This document shows positions 1 to 14,030 of a DNA stretch of 64,000 bases, in pieces (the first letter of the stretch is position 1; each line of letters starts with the position of its first letter). The DNA is from Sipunculus nudus (taxonomy: Eukaryota > Annelida > Sipuncula > Golfingiida > Sipunculidae). A program made the translations under genes and the position numbers. The notes under the pieces are model-generated. The model did no database searches. It saw only the letters and a program-made list of their open reading frames with translations, and had not been told where the DNA came from. The stretch covers positions 50,013,340 to 50,077,339 of the forward strand of contig CM049322.1 in the NCBI GenBank assembly GCA_026874595.1, written 5' to 3'.

Positions 1-133
1 ATGTCTATTTTATATCCAATGGAAAATGATAAACCACTAAAACACAACAGAGCATCACAACTATTTTGGTATGAGTGAATGATTGAATACTGCATAGAAA
101 TATGCACACGTTCAACAGAACTAATGTGTTAAC

Positions 134-174
<41 letters not shown>

Positions 175-1066
175 GAAAATAACATAAATATTTATGGCGT
201 AAGACTGAGTGTGGTGTATATATGGGTGAAAGTTTCTTGAGGTTACAAGACTTTCAGGAGTATCAACAGTTTACAGTCAGGGCTGGAGTCCATATTGTCT
301 ATGAATTATAAATGTATTTATGTGATCTGTATAGTCGGATTCGCACATTATACCGATCCTCCAGTCTGTTAGGGTCCATGTATAACATTGAATAAAACAC
401 AGGTATTATACAGAGCAAAATATGAAATAGCCCTATATTGTTACCTTAATACTGCAACTATGTATAGTTGTACATCCAATATAATTATATGAATAAAATA
501 TGACAGGGTTTGGCCATGGTTCAGACTGTAGTTATATAAACCATACATGATTATTATAGCAATATATCCCTTAATCAGCACATGGTGATCTATTGTGGGG
601 CATCCTGTTTGATCAACCATCTTGCGAACAGAAAGAGTCAGCGTCATGTGATCAAATGACCTGATCATGTGATCATTCCCCCATATAATTCAAGTATCGC
701 CTGGTGAAAATGGTCTTGATCATAAAAAAATTGATATAACTTATCACAAGATCAAACATTTCCTTATTCAGTTTCAATGATATTACATTTGAAATTTAAA
801 CAAGTGCTTGCCCCTGCTAATTTGATATCTGATTTCCTACCAACTAGTGTTGTTATCAAGTTATATATATATATCGTCAGCCATCCAGTTTAGCCAGGCA
901 TATAACTTTGTTTTATTATAACCTGCATCTCAAGAAACTCTAAGCAATCAGGCATATGTAGTGAGTGTATTGTGAAGTTTTTTAGGATTAAATAACGGAT
1001 GTAGACGAGGCTTACAGCGGGCTGTAATGTTCCTTCAGATTGCTTTTGTTAATTAATTTCAGGTGG

Positions 1067-1069
<3 letters not shown>

Positions 1070-1137
<68 letters not shown>
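1070..1137. repeat. (TA)n locus 2, unit A
   Basis: Uninterrupted (TA)n of about 34 repeats after aggtggctt. The same locus is only about 8 repeats in form-2 units (8249, 22105, 54978, 62093). Confidence 0.97.
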
Positions 1138-1140
<3 letters not shown>

Positions 1141-2118
1141 GATTAATATATGCTTTCTCATTATATACTTTCTTTGGTTTGATGATCCATATTCATTCAT
1201 TTTGGTTCTATATTAGCTGAGTGGTGGCAGCCATTTTGGGGTAAAATAGTCCTTTCACCAGAAACCCCCAGTTTATTGTGTTATCTCTGTCCGAGTCAAT
1301 ATGATTCTCATCGACGTAGCAGCTGGTCTGACACCAAAAGATCTTTTAAATAAACAATAAAACAGATTTATAATCTTAGCTGTCAGGAAAATGCTGAGCC
1401 TCTTTGGCCGGAGGTCTTTTCTTCATACAGCAGGAAATAATAGAATGCAGCAACTGTTCCTGTTGTGATCAAAACTGATTCCAGCAGGGCCTCTTGTATG
1501 GGAGATTGGAAACTAAGAAGGTTTTAGTTTCATCAGTTAGGTGGGAGAATGGTAGTTTGTGTCATGGCAAAGAGCTGACATGTGCACTGCCTCAGAAGAC
1601 TGTCAGATGCCAATATATAATAACAATGTCACGTCACACTAAAACACAAGGGTTAACAAGACAGACTGTGGTCAGATAGATTATAATGTTACAATAGAGA
1701 TAAGATTTTGGAGAATATAAATTCTCTGAATATTTTTGATAAAAATAGAACATGTAGCAAAATCTTCACACATTCATAAATATACATGAAAATATGAATA
1801 TGTATGAGATTAAAGTATTATATATGATAATAATAATAATGATGAACTTTTAGTCCCGGCAGTTCTGGAGAGGAGTTTAGATATTTATGGCAGCCAGTTT
1901 TAATAGTTTAAATCAAGTGTCAAAATGGATTGTATGATATTTGTACATGAATGTTGAATATGCATGCAGGGAACCTTCAGAGGTACACAGTCAGGATTAG
2001 AGCTACTTTATGTAAATAACATGTACAAATTGGTTATCATTTGCCGTGAACGACTATGGTCATATTTTGTACACATCCATATGTAAAATAATGGTCTACC
2101 AGTGAAAGTTTGTTATCG

Positions 2119-2122
<4 letters not shown>

Positions 2123-2161
<39 letters not shown>
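2123..2161. repeat. (TA)n locus 3, unit A
   Basis: (TA)n between ttatcgataa and tgcagccctg. Length varies strongly between units, from about 16 to about 87 nt. Confidence 0.96.
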
Positions 2162-2164
<3 letters not shown>

Positions 2165-2512
2165 GCCCTGAATTGTGCATGGTATTGATAAATAAATCCA
2201 TTTAGGCATGCTTGTAATAGTGACCAGTGCACAGTTTTGCCATTTTTTTTTTTGCAGAGCGGAAGGAATTGTATATAAATCTTGTAATTGAAATTTTGTA
2301 CCATTGCCAGGCTGTGACCTTGGCTAGTTATAATAAAGGTTATTTCCTGTATATACTGGGTTTGTCTTCTAGTACGAGTTTGTGATATATTCTCATGTCA
2401 AGTTGCTGCACTGGATGTCTTTTATGCGTCCAAAACATGTAAATATTTGTTTGATGAGTTAGAACCCCCCCCCCCCCCAATAATACCAAATGCCATTCAA
2501 GAAGTCGGTGAA

Positions 2513-3016
2513 ATTCACTCTCTACTAAACGTAAAAAATCTCGGAATCCGACATCATTTATATCTCTTCTGGCAAGCTTTTGGTTATCAACATCTACGAA
2601 AGAAAGGGTAGCATGGGGAGAGGGACAGGAATTAGGTTTAAAGGATATTTAACTCTGTGGGTACCGGTGTTTGCATATACGTGCTGCGATTCTGTCAGAG
2701 AATTAGTTCTTTATAAATGCTATTTATGATTATCATTCATAATATTATTTAACTGTTCAGCATCAGTTGTCTGATGATCATCAATTTACACAAGAGTCGT
2801 AGGGTAAGATTTCCATATGCCTTAACATGCATATGATCACACATGGTATGGTGGTTAACTTAGAAGAAATAGCAAAGTAATAAGGAAATACATATTTACT
2901 TTAGTTGGGTTTAAACATTTATTTAAACATCTGTTGAAAGCAAGCGGTAAGGTTTTCCTATGTAAATCATTAGTTTACAGCGCAGCTACATGTATATCCC
3001 ACCCACCTATCACATC
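2513..3016 (+). repeat. Nested block alpha1 (unit A)
   Basis: A diverged relative of the next block. Shared landmarks in the same order are ctctc, ggcaagctttt with gttat, a ggggagag(g)-acagg/tacaagg motif, gtgggtac, ataaat-ctattta, ccatatgcctt, gttaact-agaa, ttaaacat, catctgtt, aaggttttcctatgtaaa (aagattttcctatgtaaa in alpha2), gctacatgtatat and cccaccca. The copy spacing is about 803 bp at the ggcaagc landmark (2571 against 3374). It recurs in every unit at the corresponding offset. No coding content is recognised. Confidence 0.7.
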
Positions 3017-3213
3017 TATGTGTCGGCTACATCGTAATTCAAATCTTAAGTCGTTAACAGCATAATGGAAGTAACCTCCTAGTAAACCAGCATCATTTAA
3101 ATATACTTATCGTGATATTCTCACTTAAAGGTGTCTGGATAAATTACTAGCAGAAGAGATGCAATAGTATCCCTGGAGTCTTAAATCCGTTTTGAACGTG
3201 TCTCTGTTAAGAA

Positions 3214-3783
3214 AAATATCAACCGGCATGGTATATAGGTGGCAGCAGAAGACTTGTTCAATGGATAAAACTGTCAAAGATGTAAGGGCATACCTCCCAA
3301 ATTTCACAGCTGCTATGGAGAAAATCTCTCACTCTCTCATCAATAAAAGCCAATTTAAAATATCATGACTTATGGCAAGCTTTTAGTTATTTTGTACAAA
3401 GGAGAAAGACAGTGGGTCTTGGGGAGAGGTACAAGGGTAAGGTTTTCCCAAAAATTCCGTTCTGTATGTGCCACATTGTGGGTACAAATCTATGAGACAA
3501 TAAGTGCTATATAAATACTATTTATTCTTATAATTATTATTTTTATTATTATATGCATTCATGCCCATATGCCTTGACAATAATATCACCAATGGCATGA
3601 GCGTTAACTAAGAACATATAACACAGTATAATGAATAAAGACAAATATTTCCTTCAGTTGGTTTAAACATATTTTTTTGAACAGGGTTACATCTGTTCCA
3701 GGCTAGCTTTAAGATTTTCCTATGTAAAACATTCTTCGAGGGTTTTACAGCTACATGTATATCTCGCCCACCCATCACAGCAG
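3214..3783 (+). repeat. Nested block alpha2 (unit A)
   Basis: Second nested copy. Its front (tatcaaccggcatgg, ggtggcagcagaagacttg) also resembles a third partial copy about 885 bp later (gacttgttca at 3251 and 4136). It contains a stretch at 3501-3553, taagtgctatataaat followed by ATT-rich sequence, of the sort that ends many retroposed elements in marine animals. That similarity is from memory and is not a family assignment. Confidence 0.7.
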
Positions 3784-4100
3784 ACTTATCATGAAGATAA
3801 ATATTCTTACCACCTCCTGTAATCTGCTTTCTCTTCAGTTCCCTGTCACGGGTAAAATGCCGTGGCAATTCAGGTCGAGAACAGTAATTACTATTGTGGC
3901 AGTAATTTACCCATTAAAAGCATATCGGTGCACAAAGATAATCCAACATCATACAAATTTACTAATGCCTAACTGGCAGAACTGTCCATTGCCAGATAAC
4001 AAATATAGATTTCTCCCAACAGAGATACAATGATATACATAGAGTCATAAGCTTGACATTAACCCCTTAGAAATATGGCTCTATTATGTAATGTAGTTAG

Positions 4101-4170
4101 GTATCAACTGAAATGATGTATACGTGGCACCATGAGACTTGTTCAAAAGATAAACTATCAGATACTAGTG
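4101..4170 (+). repeat. Nested block alpha3, partial (unit A)
   Basis: The front of the alpha block only: tatcaactgaaatgatgtat, then gtggcaccatgagacttgttc, then a diverged gtataagggctta that matches gtaagggcata of alpha2. Homology is lost after about 4170. It is present in all complete units. Confidence 0.6.
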
Positions 4171-6942
4171 TATAAGGGCTTACTAATTTATACAATGATG
4201 CACAAAGCAGATCATGAGAAACGTGATAGTTTAAATTCTGTAGACTGCAGGTGGCGCTCCAAGTATGGTCCGGCAGAAAAAGCATCCAAAGCTGCTGGGC
4301 GCAAAGATTGATGAAAAGACATGATCCTTAAATCGTCAATATGTAATGAATAAAGTTAAATTAAAACATGAAGTTGGCAAAACGGGACTTGTTGGGTGGA
4401 AAAAGCAGTCCTAGATCTTGGGTCATATACTAAATTTCAGAACATAACACTAAGTAGCCATTTGAGCAAAATGAGATTTTGTATATATTAAAATCAGCTG
4501 ACAAGCCTTATACATGTATATGTTCAAGGTTACTCTCCACGTCATTGACCCAAATCTGAATTTGGTATATCTTTGTATATCTATATCTATGCTTGGCCTA
4601 AACAACAACAAACAAAATAATCCAAAATCTTCAGCAATATCAAATTTCAGGGCTATCCTTCAAGACACTCTTTTGATATCTTATGAATAAATAATCATAA
4701 ATGTATTGTTTTCACTTGAACCATATCAATTCAAGGCTAAAGTCACTCTCATAGCTTACTGGTAGTAGGTTTTGTCCACTAAACCAATACCTGTGCACAT
4801 TCATAGCGCTACAGTTTATGAGTCCTCAGGAATCAGTATTCACTGATCATAGTCAGGCCTTGCTGATAATAAATAAAGTGAATGTCACATTTGTGAAACC
4901 TTGACCTTGCAGATCTCAATTTCATGTTCATGGTAATTATTTGTGTATTTTGTCACAAAAAACAAATATCAAACATTATAAATTACCAGATAGATAGCAG
5001 AATTGGGACGATATACAGGTAACTCAACACATCAATATATCAGTATATATAATATATGATATGATTGTTGGCAGCTCTGACAAGGGTCAATATGATAAAG
5101 TATTGCTCTTGTGATAATGGATAAAACAATGGATAACTGAAGTCACGCTTTATATCTACATCCCATGGAAATTTACAAACGCTTGCCAGAGTGTATCAAG
5201 ATATTTGAAGGTAATAAGTTGCAGCTGATTCATGTAACCTTTTCACTGGATTCCCAAAGAGAATTCATCACCCAGTCTTTCATTATTTTACCACAGAAAT
5301 ATATATATATATAGATATATATATATATATATATTGAAAATGTAACGGTTCCAAATAGAAATACAAATAGGGTAACCTTTTATTATTATTATTATTGTTA
5401 TTATTGTCTTCATTATTTTACCTTATTATCGTTAAACACATTAAACTTTACACTTATCTCGGTCAAATTAAAAATCTAACTGGCGACGCAGATTGAATAA
5501 TTATTTTGTCTCATATATTCACACAGCGACGAGCCCACATTGTTTTAAATTTAGGTATAAATTCGCAAGATTATTAATTAATTCCGTCTATTAAAAGTGG
5601 AAAAATAATATGAAAAATATTGTAAACGGTTTAATGTTTTTTTTTTTCAACTATCACAGTATCAGTGCATAAATGAGCCATAAAATTCTCTCCGAAAATT
5701 CTCCTTGACATCAGGCTTTCCGTGGATTCTCCGACTATTAGGTCAGGCAGACGCATTATTACTTCTATATGTTATCATTGTAAATAAAGCGGTGTTTTTT
5801 AGTTCCAGCAAATGTGCTTGAGAGACTAACATTAACTTATCAAAAAATGCCGCGAAAGTGGCACCTCATGTTTCTCATTTGGGAACTGAGAGCCTATATT
5901 TATCTAGCAGATGCCAGCTACTCCTTTTGCAAACTGTGAAAAAGCACAATCTGTTGGTACCATTTTTCTCTCTGCAGAAAAAAAAATGTTGGTGCATTTT
6001 GAAAACGCTAAAATCCTAAAAAAAATGAGCCACATATTAATGGCCCTTTAATTAGTTTGAAGTTGACACCCTTCAGCCCGGACATGTCATATTACAATTG
6101 ATCCGGTGGACCCTACACAAATTGCCCAACTGCTCTCTTACTCACACCTACTTTAGACAGACCCGGCACCTGGTGAGCGACAATGAGAGTAATCTGAACA
6201 ATATCCCTGGAACATGCGTAAGTGTAACTAGGCGGTCATAGCTATGGGTATTAAGGAAATTGCGTCTGGTAGATATTTCATTTCAAAACTCAAATTGAAA
6301 TCCCTAACCCTATCTATGTAGATCAACCCATGAAAATGTCTTGAAAATGAATTGGAAATGTTGATCTTTTGGAAGCGTATGAACCCTTGAACAATTTACT
6401 GTGGTTGACTTAAAAAGTTTCTGAACCATGTGTTATTTTCCCTCTGTATCAATGTGAGATGTTGACACTCCGGGCTACCAAAAGTAAGGCTAACATTTCA
6501 CCATCCAGGGTACTTAGGATTCCACTTTTAAGTTTTTTTTTTAATACATATTTTTGGGTCATGCTTTGGATTCTTAATGATACCATGAAGTATACATCAT
6601 CCCATGGTATACAACAAAGTCATATTAAGTCTTCAAATAATTTCCCTCGCAGCCTTTCATAATTTGTGCTTTACATACATGTAGATTCTGTCAATCGCAT
6701 AATGGGGACAGGATAATGGAGATGAGTTTCAGTGGTTTAGGTACTCTTGAGTCATTAAAGGGGAAAGTGGCCTTGCCTACGCTTTTGTGAAAGAATGCAT
6801 GTTAGATGTCTATTTTTATATGCACTGGAAAACGAAACAACACTAAAACACAACAGAGCATCACAACTATTTTGGTATGAGTGAATGATTGAATATTGCA
6901 TAGAAATATGTACACGTTCAACAGAGCTAATGTGTTTACATA

Positions 6943-6943
6943 G

Positions 6944-7005
<62 letters not shown>

Positions 7006-7027
7006 TAAAAAATATATATATATATAT
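6943..7027. repeat. (TA)n with AAAT interruption, locus 1, unit B
   Basis: (TA)n, then four AAAT-type repeats, then a second (TA)n. Form-1 units have only a plain (TA)n here (139-171 in A). Confidence 0.96.
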
Positions 7028-10000
7028 TCTGAAAATAACATAAATATTTATGTAGAGATTTTATGGCGTAAGACTGAGTGTGGTGTAAATATGGGTGGAA
7101 GTTTCATGAGGTGACAAGACTTTCAGGAGTATCAACAGTTTACAGTCAGGGCTGGAATCCATATTGTCTGTGAATTATCAATGTATTTATGTGATCCGTA
7201 TAGTCGGATTCGCACATTTTACCGATCCTCCAGTCTGTTAGGGTCCATGTATAACATTGAATTAAACACAGGTATTATACAGAGCAAAATGTGAAATAGC
7301 CCTACATTGTAACCTTAATACTGCAACAATGTATAGTTGTACATCATAAATAATTATATGAATGTAATATGACGGGGTATGACCATGGTTCAGACTATAG
7401 TTAAATTAACCATACATAATTATTATAGCAATATATCCCTTAATCAGCACATGGTGATCTATTGTGGGGCATCCTGTTTGATCAACCATCTTGCGAACAT
7501 AATGAGTCAGCGCCATGTGACCAAATGGCCTGATCATGTGATCATTCCCCCATGTTAATTCAGGTATCACCTAATTGTGAGACTATAACGGTGGCGCATG
7601 ACCATATGACCTTATCATGTGATTATTTGATCCTATTGCTTCACTCAAGATATGACTATATATGACTATAATAGTTGTACGATCATGTGACCAGATCTTA
7701 TGATGGTCTGACCATAATATTCTATAACCACTTGAGTGTATGACTGTATTAGTCAAGTATGATCATTAAATCCTGATCTTATGATCATTTGGCCATAACA
7801 AACAAAGTTCACAGAGTATTTGACTATAATAGTCATATTTGAGGTCACATGGCTATTCTTGTGAAAAATTGCTTGATATTATGTGACCATGTATAATTAC
7901 ACATTGTTTGATCAGGTGAAAAGGGACATTACTCTTACTGGAGTTAATCAATCAAATGTTTTATTTTCACTCTTTGAATTCATGATACCTTTCAATGATT
8001 ATGTATCAATGTGGTGTTATTAATTATGTGGCGTGTTGTTCTTTGATTAGGTTCTGTCATATACATGAATGTCAGGCATATACCTTTGTTTTATTATAAC
8101 CTGCATCTCAAGAAACTCCAAGCAATCAGGCATATGTAGTGAGTGTATTGTGAAGTTTTTTTAGGATTAAATAACTGATGTAGACGAGGCTTACAGCGGG
8201 CTGTAATGTACCTTCAGATTGATTTTGTAAATTAATTTCAGGTAGCTTTATATATATATATATTAATATATGCTTTCTCATTATATACTTTCTTTGGTTT
8301 GATGATCCATATTCATTCATTTTGGTTCTATATTAGCTGAGTGGTGGCAGCCATTTTTGGGTAAAATAGTCCTTTCACCAGAAACCCCCAGTTTATTGTG
8401 TTATCTCTGTCCGAGTCAATATGATTCTCATCGACGTAGCAGCTGGTCTGACACCAAAGGATCTTTTAAATAAACAATAAAAACAGATTTATAATCTTAG
8501 CTGTCAGGAAAATGCTGAGCCTCTTTGGCCGGAGGTCTTTTCTTCATACAGCAGGAAATAATAGAATGCAGCAACTGTTCCTGTTGTGATCAAAACTGAT
8601 TCCAGCAGGGCCTCTTGTATGGGAGATTGGAAACTAAGGTGGTTTTAGTTTCATCAGTTAGGTGGGAGAATGGTAGTTTGTGTCATGGCAAAGAGCTGAC
8701 ATGTGCACTGCCTCAGAAGACTGTCAGATGCCAATATATAATAACAATGTCACGTCACACTAAAACACAAGGGTTAACAAGACAGACTGTGGTCAGATAG
8801 ATTATAATGTTACAATGGAGATAAGATTTTGGAGAATATAAATTCTCTGAATATTTTTGATAAAAATAGAACATGTAGCAAAATCTTCACACATTCATCA
8901 ATATACATGAAAATATGAATATGTATGAGATTATAGTATTATACATGATAATAATAATAATGATGAACTTTTAGTCCCGGCAGTTCTGGAGAGGAGTTTA
9001 GATATTCATGGCAGCCAGTTTTAATAGTTTAAATCAAGTGTCAAAATGGATTGTATGATATTTGTACATGAATGTTGAATATGCATGCAGGGAACCTTCA
9101 GAGGTACACAGTCAGGATTAGAGCTACTTTATGTAAATAACATGTACAAATTGGTTATCATTTGCCGTGAACGACTATGGTCATATTTTGTACACATCCA
9201 TATGTAAAATAATGGTCTACCAGTGAAAGTTTGTTATCGATAATATATATATATATATATGCAGCCCTGAATTGTGCATGGTATTGATAAATAAATCCAT
9301 TTAGGCATGCTTGTAATAGTGACCAGTGCACAGTTTTGCCATTTTTTTTTTTTGCAGAGCAGAAGGAATTGTATATAAATCTTGTAATTGAAATCTTGTA
9401 CCAATGCCAGGCTGTGACCTTGGCTAGTTATAATAAAGCTTATTTCCTGTATATACTGGGTTGGTCTTCTAGTACAAGTTTGTGATATATTCTCATGTCA
9501 AGTTGCTGCACTGGATGTCTTTTATGCGTCCAAAACATGTAAACATTTGTTTGATGAGTTAGAACCCCTCCCTCCAATAATACCAAATGCCATTCAAGAA
9601 GTCGGTGGAATTCACTCTCTACTAAACGTAAAAAATCTCGGAATCCGACATCATTTATATCTCTTCTGGCAAGCTTTTGGTTATCAACATCTAAGAAAGA
9701 AAGGGGGCATGGGGAGAGGGACAGGAATTAGGTTTAAAGGATATTTATCTGTGGGTACCGGTGTTTGCATATACGTGCTGCGATTCTGTCAGAGAATTAG
9801 TTCTTTATAAATGCTATTCATGATTATCATTCATAATATTATTTAATTGTTCAGCATCAGTTGTCTGATGATCATCAACTTACACAAGAGTCGTAGGGTA
9901 AGATTTCCATATGCCTTAACATGCATATGATCACACATGGTATGGTGGTTAACTTAGAAGAAATAGCAAAGTAATAAGGAAATACAAATTTACTTTAGTT

Positions 10001-12379
10001 GAGTTTAAACATTTATTTTAACATCTGTTGAAAGCAAGCGGTAAGGTTTTACTATGTAAATCATTAGTTTACAGCGCAGCTACATGTATATCCCACCCAC
10101 CTATCACATCTATGTGTCGGCTACATCGTAATTCAAATCTAAAGTCGTTAACAGCATAATGGAAGTAACCTCCTAGTAAACCAGCATCATTTGAATATAC
10201 TTATCGTGATATTCTCACTTAAAGGTGTCTGGATAAATTACTAGCAGAAGAGATGCAATAGTATCCCTGGAGTCTTAAATCCGTTTTGAACGTGTCTCAA
10301 CCGGCATGGTATATAGGTGGCAGCAGAAGACTTGTTCAATGGATAAAACTGTCAAAGATGTAAGGGCATACCTCCCAAATTTCACAGCTGCCCTTGGAGA
10401 AAATCTCTCACTCTCTCACCAATAAAAGCCAATTTAAAATATCATGACTTATGGCAAGCTTTTAGTTATTTTGTACAAAGGAGAAAGACAGTGGGTCTTG
10501 GGGAGAGGTACAAGGGTAAGGTTTCCCATAAATTCCGTTCTGTATGTGCCACATTGTGGGTACAAATCTATGAGACAATAAGTGCTATATAAATACTATT
10601 TATTCTTATAATTATTATTTTTATTATTATATGCATTCATGCCCATATGCCTTGACATTAATAATATCACCAATGGCATGAGCGTTAACTAAGAACATAT
10701 AACACAGTATAATGAATAAAGACAAATATTTACTTCAGTTGGTTTAAACATATTTATTTGAACAGGATAACATCTGTTCCAGCCTAGCTTTAAGATTTTC
10801 CTATGTAAAACATTCTTCGAGGGTTTTACAGCTACATGTATATCTCGCCCACCCATCACAGCAGGCTTATCATGAAGATAAATATTCTTACCACCTCATG
10901 TAATCTGCTTTCTCTTCAGTTCCCTGTCACGGGTAAAATGCCGTGGCAATTCAGGTCGACAATAGTAATTACTATTGTGGCAGTAATTTACCCATTAAAA
11001 GCATATCAGTGCACAAAGATAATCCCACATCATACAAATTTACTAATGCCTAACTGGCAGAACTGTCCATTGCCAGATAACAAATATGGATTTCTCCCAA
11101 CAGAGATACAATGATATACATAGAGTCATAAGCTTGACATTAACCCCTTAGAAATATGGCTCTATTATTTAATGTAGTTAGTTATCAACTGAAATGATGT
11201 ATACTTGGCACCATGAGACTTGTTCAAAAGATAAACTATCAGATACTAGTGTATAAGGGCTTACTAATTTATACAATGATGCACAAAGCAGATCATGAGA
11301 AACGTGATAGTTTAAATTCTGTAGACTGCAGGTGGCGCTCCAAGTATGGTCCGGCAGAAAAAGCATCCAAAGCTGCTGGGCGCAAAGATTGATGAAAAGA
11401 CATGATCCTTAAATCGTCAATATGTAATGAATAAAGTTAAATTAAAACATGAAGTTGGCAAAACGGGACTTGTTGGGTGGAAAAAGCAGTCCTAGATCTT
11501 GGGTCATATACTAAATTTCAGAACATAACACTAAGTAGCCATTTGAGCAAAATGAGATTTTTTATATATTAAAATCAGCTGACAAGCCTTATACATGTAT
11601 ATGTTCAAGGTTACTCTCCACATCATAGACCCAAATCTGAATTTGGTATATCTTTGTATATCTATATCTATGCTTGGCCTAAACAACAACAAACAAAATA
11701 ATCCAAAATCTTCAGCAATATCAAATTTCAGGGCTATCCTTCAAGACACTCTTTTGATATCTCATGTATAAATAATCATAAATGTATGGTTTTCACTTGA
11801 ACCATATCAATTCAAGGCTAAAGTCACTCTCATAGCTTACTGGTAGTAGGTTTTGTCCACTAAACCAATACCTGTGCACATTCATAGAGCTACAGTTTAT
11901 GAGTCCTCAGGAATCAGTATTCACTGATCATAGTCAGGCCTTGCTGATAAATAAATAAAGTGAATGTCACATTTGTGAAACCTTGACCTTGCAGATCTCA
12001 GTTTCATGTACATGGTAGTTATTAGTGTGTTTTGTCACAAAAAAACAAATATCAAACATTATAAATTACCAGATAGATAGCAGAACTGGGACGATATACA
12101 GGTAAATCAACACATCAATACATCAGTATATATAATATATGATATGATTGTTGGCAGCTCTGACAAGGGTCAATATGATAAAGGATTGCTCTTGTGATAA
12201 TGGATAAAACAATGGATGACTGAAGTCACGCTTGATATCTACATCCCATGGGAATTTACAAACCCTTGACAGAGTGTATCAAGATATTTGAAGGTAATAA
12301 GTTGCACCTGATTCATGTAACCTTTTTACTGGATTCCCAAAGAGAATTCATCACCCAATCTTTCATTATTTTACCACAG

Positions 12380-12421
<42 letters not shown>

Positions 12422-12455
12422 TGTAACGGTTCCAAATAGAAATACAAATAGGGTA

Positions 12456-12514
12456 ACCTATTATTATTATTATAATAATTATTATTATTATTATCTTCAT
12501 TATTATTATTATCT
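12456..12514. repeat. (ATT)n tract, unit B
   Basis: Imperfect ATT/TTA trinucleotide run with a TATCTTCATT interruption. The matching tract in unit F is at about 45252-45314. Forms a and c have shorter versions here. Confidence 0.9.
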
Positions 12515-13860
12515 TCATTATTTTTCCTTTTGACCGTTAAACACATTTAACTTTACACTTATCTCGGTCAAATTAAAAATCTAACTGGCGACGCAGATTG
12601 AATAATTATTTAGTCTCATATATTCACACAGCGAGGGGCCCATATTGTTTTAAATTTAGCTATAAATGCGCAAGATTATTTATTAATTCCGTCTATTAAA
12701 AATGGAAAAATAATATGAATAATATTGTAAACGGTTTAATTTTTTTTTTTTCAACAATCACAGTATCAGTGCATAAATGAGCCATAAAAATCTCTCCGAA
12801 AATTCTCCCGTGGATTCTCCGACTATAAATTCAGGCAGACGCATTATTACTTCTATATGTTATCATTGTAAATAAAGCGGTGTTTTTCATATACATATCT
12901 GTCCAATTCTAACAGTTCCAACAAATGTGCTTGAGAGACTGACATTAACTTATCAAAAAATGCCGCGAAAGTGGCGCCTCATGTATCTCATTTGGGAACT
13001 AAGAGCCTATAGTTATCTAGCAGATGCCAGCTTCTCCTTGGGGCAATGGTGAAAAAGCACAATCTGTTGGTACCATTTTTCTCTCTGCAGAAAAAAAAAT
13101 GTTGGTGCATGATGAAAACGCTAAAATCCTATATTATCAAAAAAATAGAGCCACATATTAATGGCCCTTTAATTAGTTTGAGGTTGACTCTTCAGCCCGG
13201 ACCTGTCATATTACATTTGATCCGGTGGACCCTACACAAATTGCCCAACTGCTCTGTTACTCGCACCTACTTTAGACAGACACGGCAGTTGGTGAGCGAC
13301 AATGAGAGTAATCTGAACAATTGCCCTGGAACATGCGTAAGTTTAACTAGGCGTCATAGCTGTTGGGTATTAAGGAAGTTGCGTCTGGTTAATATTTCAT
13401 TTCAAACCTCAAATTGAAATCCCTAACCCTATCTATGTAGATCAACCCGTGAAAATGTCTTCAAGTTGAAAATGAATTGGAAATGTTGATCTCTTGGAAG
13501 GGTATGAACCCTGAAACAATATACTGTGGTTGACTTAAAAATTTTCTGAACCCTGTGTTATTTTCCCTCTGTATCAATGTGAGATGTTGACACTCTGGGC
13601 TACAAAAAGTAAGGCTAACATATCACCACCCTGAGTACTTAGGATTCCACTTTTAAGTGTTTTTAATACGTTTTTGGGTCATGCTTTGGATACTTGTTGA
13701 TACCGTGAAGTATACATCATCCCATGATATACACCAAAACCTTCAGATAATCGCATGATAGGGACAGGATAAGGAAATGAGTTTCAATGGTTTAGGTACT
13801 CTTGAGTCAATAAAGGGACAAGTGGCCTTACCTACGCTTTTGTAAAAGAATGCATGATAC

Positions 13861-13993
13861 ATGTCTATTTTATATCCAATGGAAAATGATAAACCACTAA
13901 AACACAACAGAGCATCACAACTATTTTGGTATGAGTGAATGATTGAATACTGCATAGAAATATGCACACGTTCAACAGAACTAATGTGTTAAC

Positions 13994-14030
<37 letters not shown>

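Larger units (their letters stand above)
1..6805 (+). repeat. Tandem unit A (form 1a) of a ~7 kb satellite array
   Basis: First unit of the array, phased on the landmark atgtctattt. It has the form-1 front: a junction at 702/703, where tatcgcct runs straight into ggtgaaaatgg, marks loss of about 709 bp compared with unit E. The back is form a: it lacks the short segment present in units D/E between ggtgtttttt and agttccagc near 5800, and keeps the tract around 6600-6700 that form b lacks. It contains (TA)n loci at 139-171, 1070-1137, 2123-2161 and 5299-5334, a poly-C run at 2465-2478, and nested alpha blocks at 2513-4170. Unit C appears identical apart from (TA)n length. No gene is recognised; open frames are short and interrupted. 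Confidence 0.93.
6806..13860 (+). repeat. Tandem unit B (form 2b)
   Basis: The front is form 2: at 8074/8075 the sequence ending gaatgtca joins directly to ggcatata, which removes about 406 bp present in units E/F. It retains the TCATGTGA-rich block (about 7490-7910) that form 1 has lost. The back is form b. Its markers are aattctcccgtggattctcc near 12800, lacking a short stretch found in form a, and a deletion of roughly 75 bp near 13740, where tacaccaaaaccttcag joins ataatcgcat. (TA)n loci are 6943-7027 (interrupted by AAAT-type repeats), a very short 8249-8263, 9243-9260 and 12382-12416. A 123-codon open frame at 13046-13417 exists only in form b units and is judged non-coding. Confidence 0.92.

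Noticed and set aside
1214-1240. tagctgagtggt, similar to a tRNA-type A box
   Set aside because: No B box at a suitable distance and no tRNA-like fold, so it is taken as chance.
1494-1679. A 61-codon frame recurring in nearly every unit (for example 8615, 15350, 22471)
   Set aside because: It begins at TTG rather than ATG, which is not a normal nuclear start in animals, and has no recognisable domain. Its recurrence is explained by the tandem array.
3608-3868. An 86-codon minus-strand frame overlapping the 92-codon frame in units A, C, G and H
   Set aside because: Absent as an open frame in units B, D, E and F, short, and without a recognised domain.
3755-4033. A 92-codon frame intact in all eight complete units (also at 10836, 17609, 24692, 34113, 43616, 50444, 57578)
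   Set aside because: The differences between units are mostly amino-acid changing (R/T, T/I, R/Q, Q/P, R/G, P/L) with about four silent ones, close to neutral expectation. Length is short, no domain is recognised, and it lies inside the alpha2 repeat. Conservation follows from array homogenisation.
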